Positions 33,676 through 45,357 of a stretch of 64,000 nt of DNA are shown here, in pieces. The stretch is taken from contig JAUMIR010000005.1 of assembly GCA_030847615.1 (NCBI GenBank), positions 241,962,645 to 242,026,644 on the forward strand, written 5' to 3'. The first letter of the stretch is position 1; every line of letters begins with the position of its first letter. The position numbers were made by a program, and so were the translations under genes. Below the pieces are notes generated by a model. It ran no database searches. It had not been told where the DNA came from and was given only the letters and a program-made list of their open reading frames with translations. The stretch comes from Gambelia wislizenii. Its lineage: Eukaryota; Chordata; Lepidosauria; Squamata; Crotaphytidae.

Positions 33676-34688
33676 ATGTGTTTCCCACTGAGCTGCATAT
33701 AAGATAAAGAGCAAGTGACCAATCTTAGGGAAAGGATGGAAGATGGATGAGAAATGTTTTATAAGACTCTTCTTCAGGATCAGATGTTTAAATTGCAGTT
33801 GTCAAGCTGATCTCAAGCCACTGCTACAACTACAAATTATAATAGTGGTTTTATACCAGTGTGGAAGAATTTGTATTGAAACACTACATAAAACTATTAT
33901 TCACTAATGAGTCTTCCTCCTTGCACTGTATGCCTCTTAGCCCTTTAAAATCCATTTAAAAAGCAGATGAAAACAGATAGGGCAGCCTCCAGGCACTGAG
34001 ATACACCTGCAGGGATTAAGCACTAGGGACACTCAAAAAGGAAAGCATCCTTTCCTAGTATTCTTGAGCTTTTTGTTGCCTGCACATAGCAAAAGCAGTA
34101 AGGGGGAGGTCACGTTGTTCTACCATATACTGTACAATCAAGGAACAAATGCATCCAAATGAACACAAAACTGAAAAGGGATCCATTAAATGTTGGCCAT
34201 GAAATGCTGGTTAATCTTTCCTTTTCAGCTACAGTGCTAATGCAGTAGTCACAACTCTCCAACAGCCAATCAAGCAAATCTAAGTGTCATGCTCTCGAGA
34301 GAATTTTTGTGGACTGTAACTGATATAGCCTTTAGTGATGACAAATCATAGCTAGCTAGAATAGAATGCCTTACTTTTCAGCTGATGAACAACCTTCCCA
34401 AAAGCATCCAGTCCAAAGCCACATTATGTGTTTATGTGAAGCTGATATGTATAAAGCTGATACAAAATTAAAGAAGAAATATACAGGGAAGCAAAGTAAA
34501 GATAATTTTTGCAAGGGTAATTCTATTGCTGCTATACAGATACATAAGAATGGACATGATGCCAAAGCAAAGATACCAGTGATGGAATACATACATCACG
34601 CTTTGCACACATTATCCCTATCCCCATGTGTACATACGTAAGTAGGTAAAAAAGATAGGGCTCCTATACCTTTAACAGCTAGCAGTGT
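33676..34688. other. Unassigned sequence
   Basis: Contains a 91-codon plus frame at 34366-34641 (K- and H-rich, no domain recognised). No repeat recognised. Confidence 0.4.
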
Positions 34689-35311
34689 AGAATCATAGAA
34701 TTGCAGAGTTGGAAGAGACCACGAGGGCCATCCAGTCCAACACCCTGCCATGCAGGAAATTACAATCAAAGCATCCCTGACAGATGGCCATCCAGCCTCT
34801 GTATAAAGACCTCCACGGAGCGGAACACGCTCCGAGGGAGTGCGTTCCACTGCTGAACAGCTCTTACTGTCAAAAAGTTCCTCTTAATGTTGAGGTGGAA
34901 TCGCTGTTCCTGGAGCTTGCATCCATTGCTCCGTGTTCCAGTCTCTGGAGCAGCAGAAAACAAGCTTGCTCCATCCTCAACGTGACACCCCTTCAAATAC
35001 TTAAACAGGGCTATCATATCGCCTCTTAAATGTCTTTTTTCCAGGCTAAACATACCCAGCTCCCTAAGTCTCTCCTCATAAGGCATGGTTTCCAGACCTT
35101 TCACCATTTTAGTCGCCCTCCTCTCGACACGCTCCAATTTGCCAATATCCTTTTTTAATTGTGGTGCCCAGAACTGGACACAGTATTCTAGGTGAGGTCT
35201 GACCAAGGCAGAATAGAGCGGCACTATTACTTCCCTTGATCTAGACACAATACTTCTATTGATGCAGCCCAAAATCGCATTGGCCTTTTTAGCTGCCGCA
35301 TCACACTGTTG
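34689..35311 (-). pseudogene. CR1 LINE, ORF2 C-terminus and 3' end
   Basis: Minus strand: a frame of about 180 codons ([20 protein letters not shown]... [20 protein letters not shown]... [20 protein letters not shown]... [10 protein letters not shown]) is uninterrupted through the ORF2 C-terminus. The 3' UTR and an ATTCTA octamer follow at 34689-34700. 5'-truncated at 35311. One of the better-preserved CR1 ends here, hence relatively young. Confidence 0.93.
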
Positions 35312-36856
35312 AAGAGGGAATTTAAGCAGCTGTAGCTTGTCATACATGAGAACATAACTCCATGTAGGTTTCCATGACAAAAGGCTGAAATTTCCTCTTA
35401 TACACAACTGTTAAAGGTGCAGGAGCCCTTTCATCTTTTGCATCTTCTTGCTAATTATTAGTACATGCTGTGTGACTACATGATGCACACAGGCAATTTA
35501 AATTTTGGTTGGAAGATCTGAATTGCTATGGACTTTCAAAAAAGCCAAACGAGCACATGACTTGTTACCTTCCCTGATGCCCCCTCCCTTTCAATAATTC
35601 ATCAATTGGCTATATTTCATTAATTGGCTTATTTATCAGTATTCCATGTGGTTGGTAGGAGACCAAGACCTCTCAAATGCAAGGACTTAAAGTTTACTCA
35701 AAAGCCTACAGAAGAGGTCATCCCAAATTCCTAAAAAATGCCCCCAAGTGGTAATTATGTGGACCCCCCTTGGATAGTGAGTTAGAGTGGAAATGTGCTA
35801 ATTCTCCTGAATGTACTGGAAGTGAGTAATTAACTAATTCAATCAAGTGGCCAGAAAGCTCATTACTCTGCAAACTGGCTTTCCTTCACATCTCTTGCCT
35901 CAGCAATAGAAGTTTGCCTGATGCCCATCAGTCTTAAATGTCTCAGCCATTAGCAATCGCTAACATAGTCGGAGCTTCCATTGTCTAACTGTGGGAAACT
36001 TCATCTAAACATTGTATTCCACTTATAACACCCCTTCAGAGGGAATATTGAATATAAATATCACCACAAAATACAGCCAAAGTGTGCTTAGTTTCCCAAA
36101 GGTCATCATTCTGTTGGTTTGCTGTGTCACCTGGCACACATAGCCATACTTCTTCTCTGCACGAATCTCTGCTCTTCAGACAGCCATCATCCCAAAATCT
36201 ATTCCTCTACCCAATACTTCCAATTTTTTCCAATAGCCTTGTGTGTGTGATGGCTGAGTGTTGGTGTGAATGCTTCCAAGATTATTTTTCAATAAAAACC
36301 ATTTTATTTTATTTCCTGACTGTGTTTCTCATCAGCTAGTACCGGTATACATAGGTCAAAAGATTCCATAGTTACCTAGCCCCTCACTACCATATTGAGC
36401 TAATTAAGATTCCCCATATTAATATCTGGACATGTGGGTTCTTCGCAGACCCCACACAATTCAGATAACAAGTCAACAGAATGTGGCTTTCATATATAAA
36501 GACTGGAATACCAACATGCATATAAAACAATTTATCCTGATTCTCTGGTATACAAAGCTTTCAGAATCTTCTACCATGTATTTTTGTGTTTACTCCAGAA
36601 GTAAGGAGATCAGTAGGCAGGGCCAATTTCAACGACTTATAAAAAAAAAAAATCTCAGACAAATGCCAGACTAAGAAATGTGCACATCTAAAAGGAATGC
36701 AAAACAAGGAATGAGTCTGGAGGAGGAGGAGAGTTTGAAGGATTCCAAAAGAGGCAGCAGTTCAGTGTTGATGCCTTCTTTCATGAATGCTTCTAACCAT
36801 AAATTGCTTTAATGTTTCTTCCTACAAATGCAACTAGTGATTCCTTATGACTAAAT
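35312..36856. other. Unassigned; possible LTR remnant near 35.7-36.35 kb
   Basis: The sequence 'ttatttttcaataaaaaccattttattttatttcctgactg' at 36279-36320 looks like an LTR polyadenylation/U5 region, with a TATAAATA at 36053-36060 upstream. The ends and target duplication could not be defined. The rest is unassigned. Confidence 0.3.
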
Positions 36857-37087
36857 TGTTGTTGTGTGCCTTCAAGTCATTTTGGACTTATGGCAACCCT
36901 AAGGTGAACCTATCACAGGATTTTCATGGCAAGATTTGTTGAGAGGGAATTTGCCTTTGCCTTCTTTGAGGCTGAGAGAGTATGACTTGCCCAGGGTCAC
37001 CTGGTGAGTTTCCATGGTGGAGTGGGAATTTGAACCCTGGTCTCCAGAGTCTTAGTCTAACACTCAAAGCACTATTCCAAACTGGCT
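36857..37087 (-). mobile_element. Sauria-type SINE
   Basis: Minus strand: tRNA-like head, GGGTTCAAATTCCC B box, central block 'aactcaccaggtgaccctgggcaag', BovB-like tail, (CAA)n seen as TTGTTGTTG at 36857. Nearly full length. Confidence 0.9.
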
Positions 37088-38410
37088 CTTGGGTTAAGGA
37101 TGAATGCCATTAAACAATTTCACAAAAATATAATGGTGATACTTGAGCTCCAAGCAACCTACTTGATATTTTGATATGATCTAACACTATGAAACATGAT
37201 AGGAAGATTCTCTTTGCTAAGTAGTCTGCCTTTATTGTATTTAATTTGTATTTTATTGTCTTAACAAAACAGCTATCACCTTGAATTCTGATGAGTGTGA
37301 TTTTTCTTTTGCCCTCCAGCATTAACAGTAGTTGAAAAAAATTAAAATTGCAGATTTATTTTTTTTTACTATATAGTTAACGTCTACTATGCTCTTTTAG
37401 GTAATTACAGAAGCAATAAGCCACAGAAACAAGCCTTTCTGAATATATTCCATATGTCTTGAAGATACAAAGTGTGACTTTTAATTCTGATTTCTTGGCC
37501 TTTAACCACATAACTATATTTAAGTTGAACCCAGTCCTTTTTGTTCGTGCATTGTGCTATCACAAATAGGAGATACTTTTTAACTGATCAGAGCAATGTA
37601 ATATAAAAACCTCGGGCTGCCATAACATGTTGTTGTGGGTTTTTTTTTTTAAGAATAGCAGGAAAATTCCATTAAAACCACAAAGGGGGAGCAATTTATA
37701 TAAGGAAAGCTGGCTTTGGTTTTGAATTTTTTTTTAACATCCATTTATTTAAGCTATTTATATCTCAGTTTTGCAAAGCTACAAGTGGCTTCCAACAGAA
37801 AATAATTAATAACAATTGCTAAAATGGCCATAAAAAAATAAGGACAACCAATATTATCAGGTATATAGACAACACAGGACCACAGTTTCCACTCAAAGCA
37901 ACATGCCTTTTGAGAAACGTGGGTTTTGTATCTTTTCTAAAATGTTGCAAGAACAGAGCAAGTAAAAGAAATAATCATACAGCAGGAAGTTCCACAGCCT
38001 TGGAACAATGGCAGAAAACATTGTCCCCTTTCTTCTCCAATGGCAGCTCAAGTTCCCCTCACCTTTGCAACCACCAAAGCACTCATGCACACTACACCAC
38101 TCACCACTAACTACATCCTCCTTATAGTCTCACCTCCCTTGGCCATCAGCTCCCTATTTTGTAAATTTTTAAGAAAGTGCTAGCTTGATCTTGATCTCTC
38201 CACAAAAACTTACCGGCCACTTTGAGCACTGGCACCTTTTAGCACAGAAAGGGGATAGGCACAGGTATCAAGGAGGAACCATGCAAGCAAGTTAACAAGC
38301 AAAAGTCATGAGGTAGGGCATGAAAGTGTATCTTGCTGACAAGACAAGTTGTATGCACAAGTATAGCTCCTTTCCACCTCCATGAGCATGCTCCCCTGAT
38401 TTGACATTTC
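37088..38410. other. Mostly unassigned; degraded L2 tail near 37724-37800
   Basis: 'ccatttatttaagctatttatatctcagttttgcaaagc...aagtggct' resembles an inverted L2 terminus. No other recognised element. Confidence 0.35.
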
Positions 38411-39339
38411 TAGGACTTTATAAGGAGATTTTCAGATGGGGGTGGAAACCCGCCGGGGATGTCCCACTTCCAGCACTTCTTTTCACATGCCCCCCGTCCT
38501 CCTCCCGACCTCTGTTCGTTCTCTCTCCATCCTGCTTTCATTTTCTCTCTGTTGTTTTTTTATTAATGGAAGTTTCTGTCAATAAAAAACAGCAGAGGGA
38601 AAATGAAAGCAGGACAGAGGGAGAACGAATGGAGGTTGGGAGAAGGATGGGGGCATGTGAAACAGAGCACTAGAAGTGGGACAGCCCCGTCCTCCTCCCG
38701 ACCTCCGCTAAAGTTTTTTCCCCCGTCTGAAAATCTCCTAAGACTAACATCTAAAAATGCTGTAATTCCACTATTGAGGAAAGCAAAAACATAGTGGCAT
38801 GATTACAGTAATTATCACATGTTGCCGTAATCATTCAATACTACCACCATGGAATCATTACACAACCACCACTAGCAGTTTAAGAGCAGGGTTTTATTTC
38901 CATGATTTTGTATGGGTGAAATTTTGGCTGTTCTCGTGAGAAGACATGACTTTGTTTAAACACACCAAAAACACATAAAAAACGAAAAGAAATGAAAAAA
39001 TAAACACTTAAACAAACATACAAATGCACCAAGAAAAGGTGACAGTTCATTAAAAGAGCATCCTATGTGTCCTGTGTTCTCGTTGGGAAAGGGGAGGAGG
39101 GAAGACTGCCCATTCGCACAATTACAGCAGGATGTAATTTTGCATGCTCATCGATGCAGCAAAAAGAGTGATACTGAGGGCTATTCAGATTTTCCCATCA
39201 ATGAAAAGTGACAAGAAATTAATGGGTGCAGCACACATTGACCATGGGAGGACAACAATGTCATGCAATAACAGGAACCTATTTGCAGTACTGTCACACT
39301 GTAATTCTGTGATTACAGCCCCATCTGATAAAGTCCCTA
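38411..39339. mobile_element. TIR element (type B), host of a nested MITE
   Basis: The left end TAGGACTTTA (interrupted by the MITE) continuing GACTAACATCTAAAAATGC, and the right end CCCCATCTGATAAAGTCCCTA, form the inverted ends. Without the 318-bp MITE and TAA duplicate it is about 610 bp. It is collinear with the inverted copy at 10290-10519. Interior without transposase. Confidence 0.75.
38424..38738. mobile_element. Harbinger-like foldback MITE, 315 bp
   Basis: Ends GGAGATTTTCAGATGGGGG and CCCCCGTCTGAAAATCTCC are inverted with one mismatch, flanked by TAA at 38421-38423 and 38739-38741. Long inner arms also pair (38506-38555 with 38592-38640), so the element is essentially one hairpin. 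The TAA (TWA) duplication is the PIF/Harbinger signature. Removing element and duplicate restores the type-B host in register with its other copy. Confidence 0.85.
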
Positions 39340-40027
39340 AACTCACAGATCTTTTGTGCAAGCCAGGCACCTAATGCCAATGTTCCTGACCACAATCAAT
39401 CTTCTTTCGATTTTCCCTCTCCTCTGTTTTCTTGCCCTCCCTTTTATGCTTCTTTTGAATTGTGAAGTTCCTTGGGACAGGAACCTGCTTCCTTATTATT
39501 ACTCTTGCAAAGCTCCATGCAGATTTATGCTGAAATAATAAGGAACCCAGTTTTCATCATTCATTCACATAGGCAAAAAGATTGTTTTCTCCCTTTCCCA
39601 CCATCCTGCCCCTATACACCAAGGCCATTTTAGAAGGTTCTACTTATTGCTTCATTTTCACATCTCTGTAGGACAATAATCCCATTGCACAGCAATAACT
39701 GTGGCACTTTAAGGGCTAACAATTTATCGTAACATAAGCTTCACTGGACCCAAGCCCATTTTATCCAATTTTGCATGATATAATAATGCATGCTTGCATT
39801 TAAAAAAACAACAACATTATAAGGGAATTAGAGTTAATCTGACATGGAATCAGTTTTTGTTTAAGCAGATATATCCATCACACTGTCTTAATAATCTCTG
39901 AATTAAAACTGTATGAGCTTTACCAATAAAGCTAAACATAATATTAGAAAATGAATCCAACAGTTAACAGAAAAATATTTATCACACAGATGACAATTGT
40001 TCTACATTACATCGTAAAAATACAGTA
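39340..40027. other. Unassigned sequence
   Basis: A weak 'tgtggcactttaagggctaac' match (39700-39722) to the hairpin repeat seen at 48187. Nothing else recognised. Confidence 0.4.
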
Positions 40028-40259
40028 CAGTTGGCCCTCTGTATCCACAGAATTGGCAGCCACGGATTCCACCATCTACAGCTTGAAAATATTCAAAAGA
40101 AAAAATCCAAAAAGCAAAATTTTGATTTTGCCATTTTATATAAGGAATGCCATTTTACTATGCCATTGTATATAATGGGACTTGAGTATCTTCAGATTTT
40201 GGTATCCACAGGGAGTGGGTCCTGGAACCAAATCCCAGCAAATACCAAGTGCCCCACTG
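40028..40259. mobile_element. Tigger-like MITE, complete 232 bp
   Basis: Starts CAGTTGGCCCTCTGTATCC and ends AGTGCCCCACTG, flanked by TA on each side. Internal 'cagcttgaaaatattc', 'gattttgccattttatataagg' and 'tataatgggacttgag' identify it as the template for the interrupted or truncated copies at 20333, 49818 and 61860. Confidence 0.9.
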
Positions 40260-40469
40260 TAATCACTGGGGAAAGTCTTCAATAGCACAGTTGTTCTAAA
40301 AGGCCATATACAGGCCATGGGAAGGGGCAGAGGGGGTGCGGAAATCAAGGACACAAGTAGCAAAATGTACTGGATTCTAAAGGGTATCAGACCAGCATTT
40401 CTTCTTTCTCTTCTCATCCACATTAGTAGTGGCACAAAGCTGAAGAAAAAAAGATGCTAAGCCTTCTGA

Positions 40470-40822
40470 GTGGCTGCTCCTAAGTTGTAGAACTTCCTTT
40501 CACAGGAGGTTTGGTTGCCCCTCAACACTGCCTTTCCCCTTCCAGGAAAACAGCTTTTTATTCCCTTTTTTATTCACCTTTGGTTTTTAATTTGTTGCAA
40601 CAGATGGACCTTTTAATGGGGTGTCTGTGTTTTATAATGTTTTAAATGTGTTTTTAAACTGTTTTTAACTTGTGTTTTTTAAAACAGAATTGTGGTTAGT
40701 TTTTTAAGCTTTGTATTAACAAGGTCTTCTTCATCTTCTTCTTCTTGGTCCTACTTTGTTTTAAATGGCTGTAAATGACCTTGAATCCTGTACTTGGAGA
40801 AAGATGGCATATAAATAAACAA
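40470..40822 (+). mobile_element. L2 LINE 3' end
   Basis: 'ttgtagaacttcctttcacaggaggt' coding remnant, T-rich UTR, and terminus 'gaccttgaatcctgtacttggagaaagatggcatataaataaac'. Confidence 0.8.
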
Positions 40823-41142
40823 TATTTTGGGAGGAAGGTATACCCACTGTAAACACCTCAGCGTGTGACTTGCCTTCCAGAAGTATTGCTTTATCTTTTG
40901 TACTATAGTTGCTTGTGAGAAAGGAGTGAAATGCCCATCAATAGAAAGAGGTAGAATAGGGTGCAACTTCCTGTGCCCCCAAGCTTCTTTTTTCCCCCCT
41001 TTGGATGTAAAAAGGATCCTTGCCCAACAATAAAGAGATGGGAGGTAATTTTTCCATGTTCCCTCCAACCCATTTTAGGTTTGGGTGGGGTCTTTAAACA
41101 AATTTCCACAGCCTAAAAGAGATCTCAGGGCCCCCTGAAAAT

Positions 41143-41148
41143 ATGTGT

Positions 41149-41179
<31 letters not shown>

Positions 41180-41180
41180 A
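41143..41180. repeat. (GT)n microsatellite
   Basis: Interrupted TG dinucleotide run. Confidence 0.95.
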
Positions 41181-41945
41181 AGTTCTCTTTATATCAAAAG
41201 AAAAAAAATAGGGATGAAGGGAGCAGGGAGTTGTGTGGCCCTAGATTCCAGGGTGTGTGGCCCTCAGATCTCTAGAAGTTGCCCATCCCTGTTTAACTTG
41301 GGGGGGTTACACATTCCATAAAAGATTATTACTTCTTGAAGAATGGGTGGAACATGAACTGTTGAGATATTCATTTAAGTAATTAATCTCTATCCTGCTG
41401 TTCCCCTAAAATTAAGCCCAAGGCAATAAGACTGACAGTGTTCCACTGAGCAGACATATATTTTCAATTGACAACTTATTATCATTTGACCATGTTCAAG
41501 AAGACTAGTGTGTAAGGCGCTTTTTTTTTTCAGGGCAGGACTGAGAGGAAACCTAGCAGCTTCTACTGGCCACCTGCTATAACTGCAAACATCTTAGAAC
41601 AGAAACATAATTAGTAAAGAATGGCAAACAGGGCAGTCTACAACTGTCAGTGACTCCATCCCATTTTCTGACTACAGCCAAAAAACACTACTAGTTGGAG
41701 GAACTTAAGTGATGGGTAAACTGGGATTTTAAAAGGGGAAACCAGAAGGCACATTTGAATAGCTTGAAAGACCAGTTCACTCCATCCTCTATAGGAAGGC
41801 CTTTTCCTATGGTCCTGGATTTTGTCTCCTTAACAGGGAAAGGAATATTTAAACTGATAAGAAGGGGCCGAATGGCAGGAAGGTGATAACACACACAGGT
41901 AACACATAGCAATGCAGGTAATCATTAGGTAGTTTCTGAACTTTT

Positions 41946-42300
41946 GTAACCTAGAGCTAATTTTAATACCAAAAACACACCCTTGGGAGGAGGGGGTGGG
42001 ATGCGAATGAAGTGGAAATAATTAAATAAATTGTTATTATGGGATTTGTATACATGACTAAGAAAATATGCATGTGCCAAGATGTGATCAGCTAGTAGTG
42101 ATGTAGTTATGACGTAATGAGTAGCTGTTTTGCTAATTTCCATGGGAAAATCTATAAATGCTTGAATACCAGTTATTCTGGTGTGCTAGCTTTGAGAAAA
42201 TGTTCTCCTGGGACCTTCCTCTGCGCAGAGGAATAAAGAGACTCAATCTCCACCCTGGTTTTAGTCTTGATTGAGTGTAAGGCACACTGGGCAGAACAGA
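41946..42300 (+). mobile_element. Possible solo LTR
   Basis: In order: TATAAA at 42152-42157, then 60-80 bp downstream GGAATAAAGAGACTCAATC (42230-42248) as a polyadenylation signal. The U5-like stretch 'caccctggttttagtcttgattgagtg' ends in CA near 42290. This TATA-to-AATAAA spacing is typical of a retroviral LTR. TG at 41947 is a possible left end. No clear target duplication or internal viral sequence. Confidence 0.45.
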
Positions 42301-42931
42301 TCTTGAGTTGGCGTAGGGATAACAAAGGCATTGGCTGAAGCAGAGCAAACCACATACTGCTGCAAATAAGATATTGAAATTATGGATACTTGGAAAAATT
42401 AAATCATTTGTTTACAAAAGAAGAGGGGAAAATTCTTAAATTTCTTTCTTTCTTTCTTTTGTTCTCATAATTAGTCTAAATACAAAATCAGCTGATAATG
42501 TATTATTTTTCCTTAAGCATAAGCAGAGATAGTCAGAGAATAGAACCCTAGGCCATGGTCCCACAACAGAGCTTTCTGCATAGGTCCTTTCTATGACTAT
42601 GTATAAAAATTAAAAATACAAATCTTCATTTCTAACTAGCAAGAAGAAAGAAAAGATGTTTCAGTAGTTAGACCACAATAGTTAATAAATTACTGAACTC
42701 ACTGTGACTTCTTTAAACTAAGGTAATTACTCATCCCAGAATAAAATTAACCATACTGCTCTAAGTAGAAAATCACTTTAAGCAGACATTTTTCTCATGT
42801 TAATGCAACTGAAATGTAATAGTCCTTTTCCTTGTTATTAACTGGATTAATGAAATGAAAGTAACGTAGTTCAATTTAACTTTAGCTAAGTATTTTCTTG
42901 TCTCACTGATGTATGATGGTGTATGCTGGGT

Positions 42932-43060
42932 TGCCTAAGCTGGTGCCCTCCAGCTGTTTTAGCATTTAAAACGGCTGTCAACCACAGTAGCATAGCCAAT
43001 AGTCAGAAGTTATGGGAGCTGTAGTTCAAAATATCTGGAGGACACCAGGCTGACCATTTG
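42932..43060. repeat. Inverted-repeat MITE fragment
   Basis: 'gttgcctaagctggtgccctccagctgtttt' pairs with 'caaaatatctggaggacaccaggctgacc'. The interior 'tatgggagctgtagttcaaaat' is a common vertebrate MITE motif. Confidence 0.65.
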
Positions 43061-43483
43061 CAGTAGAACTGGCAGATGTTTATGAAGTGTTTTTAGCTAA
43101 CATGCTAACTTTTGCAAAACAATCATATGCATGACCACCCAGAACTAAGCCAACTGAATCCAATGGAACACACCCAAGTATTGTACACAGAATTGCAACT
43201 GTACTCAATTAATTGCTCAATCATAGAAATGTGTATATTAAATGTAGAATTTTGCAGTATGATCCCTTTTCAAAGGAGACTTAGTTCCTCTCAAATGTGA
43301 TATAATTTAAAATTCAATTAATAATAATTACTGACTGGTTTAATTACCTAGTGCCTGTTCTTAAAATAAGAGTTACGAGTTTTAGAGGCGCATTCACTCT
43401 TTATTCAGCATATCCAAGCAAATGTTACACCAAAAAGGTATAGTGCTGAATTCACCGCCCTGCAAAAAGAAAGCATTTGTAAT
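43061..43483. other. Unassigned AT-rich sequence
   Basis: No recognised element. Confidence 0.4.
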
Positions 43484-43625
43484 TGTGTCTCCTTTTCTGG
43501 AGGTTTTTAAAAAGAGCCTGGATGGCCATCTGTCAGGAGTGTTTTGATTGTGTATTCCTGCATGGCAGGGGGTTGGACTAGATGGCCCTCGTGGTCTCTT
43601 CCAATTCTGTGATTCTGTGATACTA
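43484..43625 (+). mobile_element. CR1 LINE 3' tail
   Basis: 'tctccttttctggaggttttt', 'ctggatggccatctgtcagg', 'ctcgtggtctcttccaattctgtg' and terminal ATTCTGTG octamers. Only the last about 140 bp. Confidence 0.9.
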
Positions 43626-44378
43626 CAGAGCAAACAGTATATGCAAAGTTTCAAGTTTCACAGTTCAGGTTTAACGACTACTACTGGTAAGACTCACACA
43701 TGCGCAGAATAACACACTAGAATTTTTCACAACTTACTCTTACTTTTCTTCCTCTTTCCCCCCCTCCTCCCTTCAGCCTGAGTGACCTGTACACTTTCAA
43801 CTTATGGCAGCATTTTCTTCCAAACTGTAGATTGTAAACAAATTGAATGTTGATGTCTCTAGTAGTATATGTATACATATGCACAACTGTACAACCTATA
43901 GTATCAAAATCTTTCTACAGGGTCTGTTAAAGTTTACTTTTTTTTCTGTAGGCTTCAAGGTAACAACTTTGGTAATTGGTCAATATTTTCTTTATGGTAC
44001 AAAAAAAATGAAACTCTTAATTTATGCACTGGTGTATTTTTAGGTTAGTTCAAATGCTAGATTCCAATTTGGAAGTGAAGTGAATAGTGTTGTTTTTTAA
44101 TAACTCTTTTTCCAATAAGTAGAAGATATACAGATAGCTGGCATATATGGCATAATTAATAAAGAACTTTAAACAAAAAGTAGCAAGTGTGAAATAAGTG
44201 TAAAAGAATAGCAATAGCTGCTCAGTGGTAACAGTAGCAACCGTGGAGAAGTAGACCCCTTCAACCTTATGGGTAGAAGATGCAACCCTGTGGACGATGA
44301 GGGGCAGAGCTTAGAGCAATGAACTGCAAGTAATAAGATTACATTCCAAAAGTAATATTATTACACTACAAGGCAGGG
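43626..44378. other. Unassigned sequence
   Basis: Includes a CT-rich stretch at 43742-43775. Nothing recognised. Confidence 0.4.
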
Positions 44379-45290
44379 TATTCCACTTCCGAACAACTCT
44401 TACTGTCAGGAAGTTCCTCCTAATGTTTAGGTGGAATCTCTTTTCCTATAGTTTGAGTCCATTGCTCCATGTCCTAGCCAGTCTCTGGAGCACCAGAAAA
44501 CAAGCTTGCCCCATCCTCAGTATGACAACCCCTCAAATATTTAAACATGGCTATCAAGTCACCTTTCAACCTTCTCTTCTCCAGGCTAAACATACCCAGC
44601 TCCCTAAGCCGCTCCTTATAGGGCAGGGCAGGGTTTCCAGACCTCCCACCATTTTTGTTGTTCTCCTCTGAAAACATTTTAGCTTCTGACCAAAGCAGAA
44701 TACAGTGGCATTATTACTTCCCTTGATCTAGACACTATGCTCCTATTAATGAGGCCTAGATTTGCATTGGCTTTTTTAGCTGCTGTATCACTGCTGACTC
44801 ATGTTCAGCTTGTGGTCCACTAAGACTCCTAGATCCCTTTCAGTCAAGCCATGTGTCACACATCCTATATCTGTGCATTTCATTTTACTGCCCAAGTATA
44901 GTATCCTACATTTCTCTCTGTTGAAATACATTTTGTTAGTTTGGGCCCAGCTTTCTAATCTGTTAAGGTCATTTAAAATTCTGATCCTATCTTCTTTAAC
45001 ATATAATGCTACTCCACTACCCTTCCTATTTGGTCTATTTCTCTGAAATAGGTTATACCCCTCTATTACTACATTCCAGTCATGAGACTCATCCCACCAA
45101 GTTTCACTGATGCCTATGATATCATATTTGTTTTGCTGTGATAAGAGTTCACGTTCATCCTGTTTATTTCCCATGCTCTGTGCATTCATATAGAGACATC
45201 TAAGACCATGGGCCATTTCCCCTATCTGTCTTTTAAAGGTTTTATTCCTCCCACTGTTGTACTATTTGCCTTGTTCTCTATATACCATTT
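44379..45290 (-). pseudogene. CR1 ORF2, large internal deletion joining endonuclease to RT thumb
   Basis: Minus strand: from about 45216 the AP-type endonuclease start is readable (LYMNAQSMGNKQ, YDIIGISETWWDESHDWN with the catalytic Glu in ETW, GVALYVKED). At about 44990 it passes directly into the post-catalytic RT region (RIRILNDLNRLESWAQTNKM, then [17 protein letters not shown]). The rest of the endonuclease, the linker and the RT palm with FADD are therefore missing. The C-terminal block ([20 protein letters not shown]) runs to the truncated 3' end at 44379. Confidence 0.9.
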
Positions 45291-45357
45291 GGGCCATTAT
45301 CTCCAGCACTTGATGAACTCCTGTCCTCATGAATACTGTCTCCCTCCCCCACATAAC

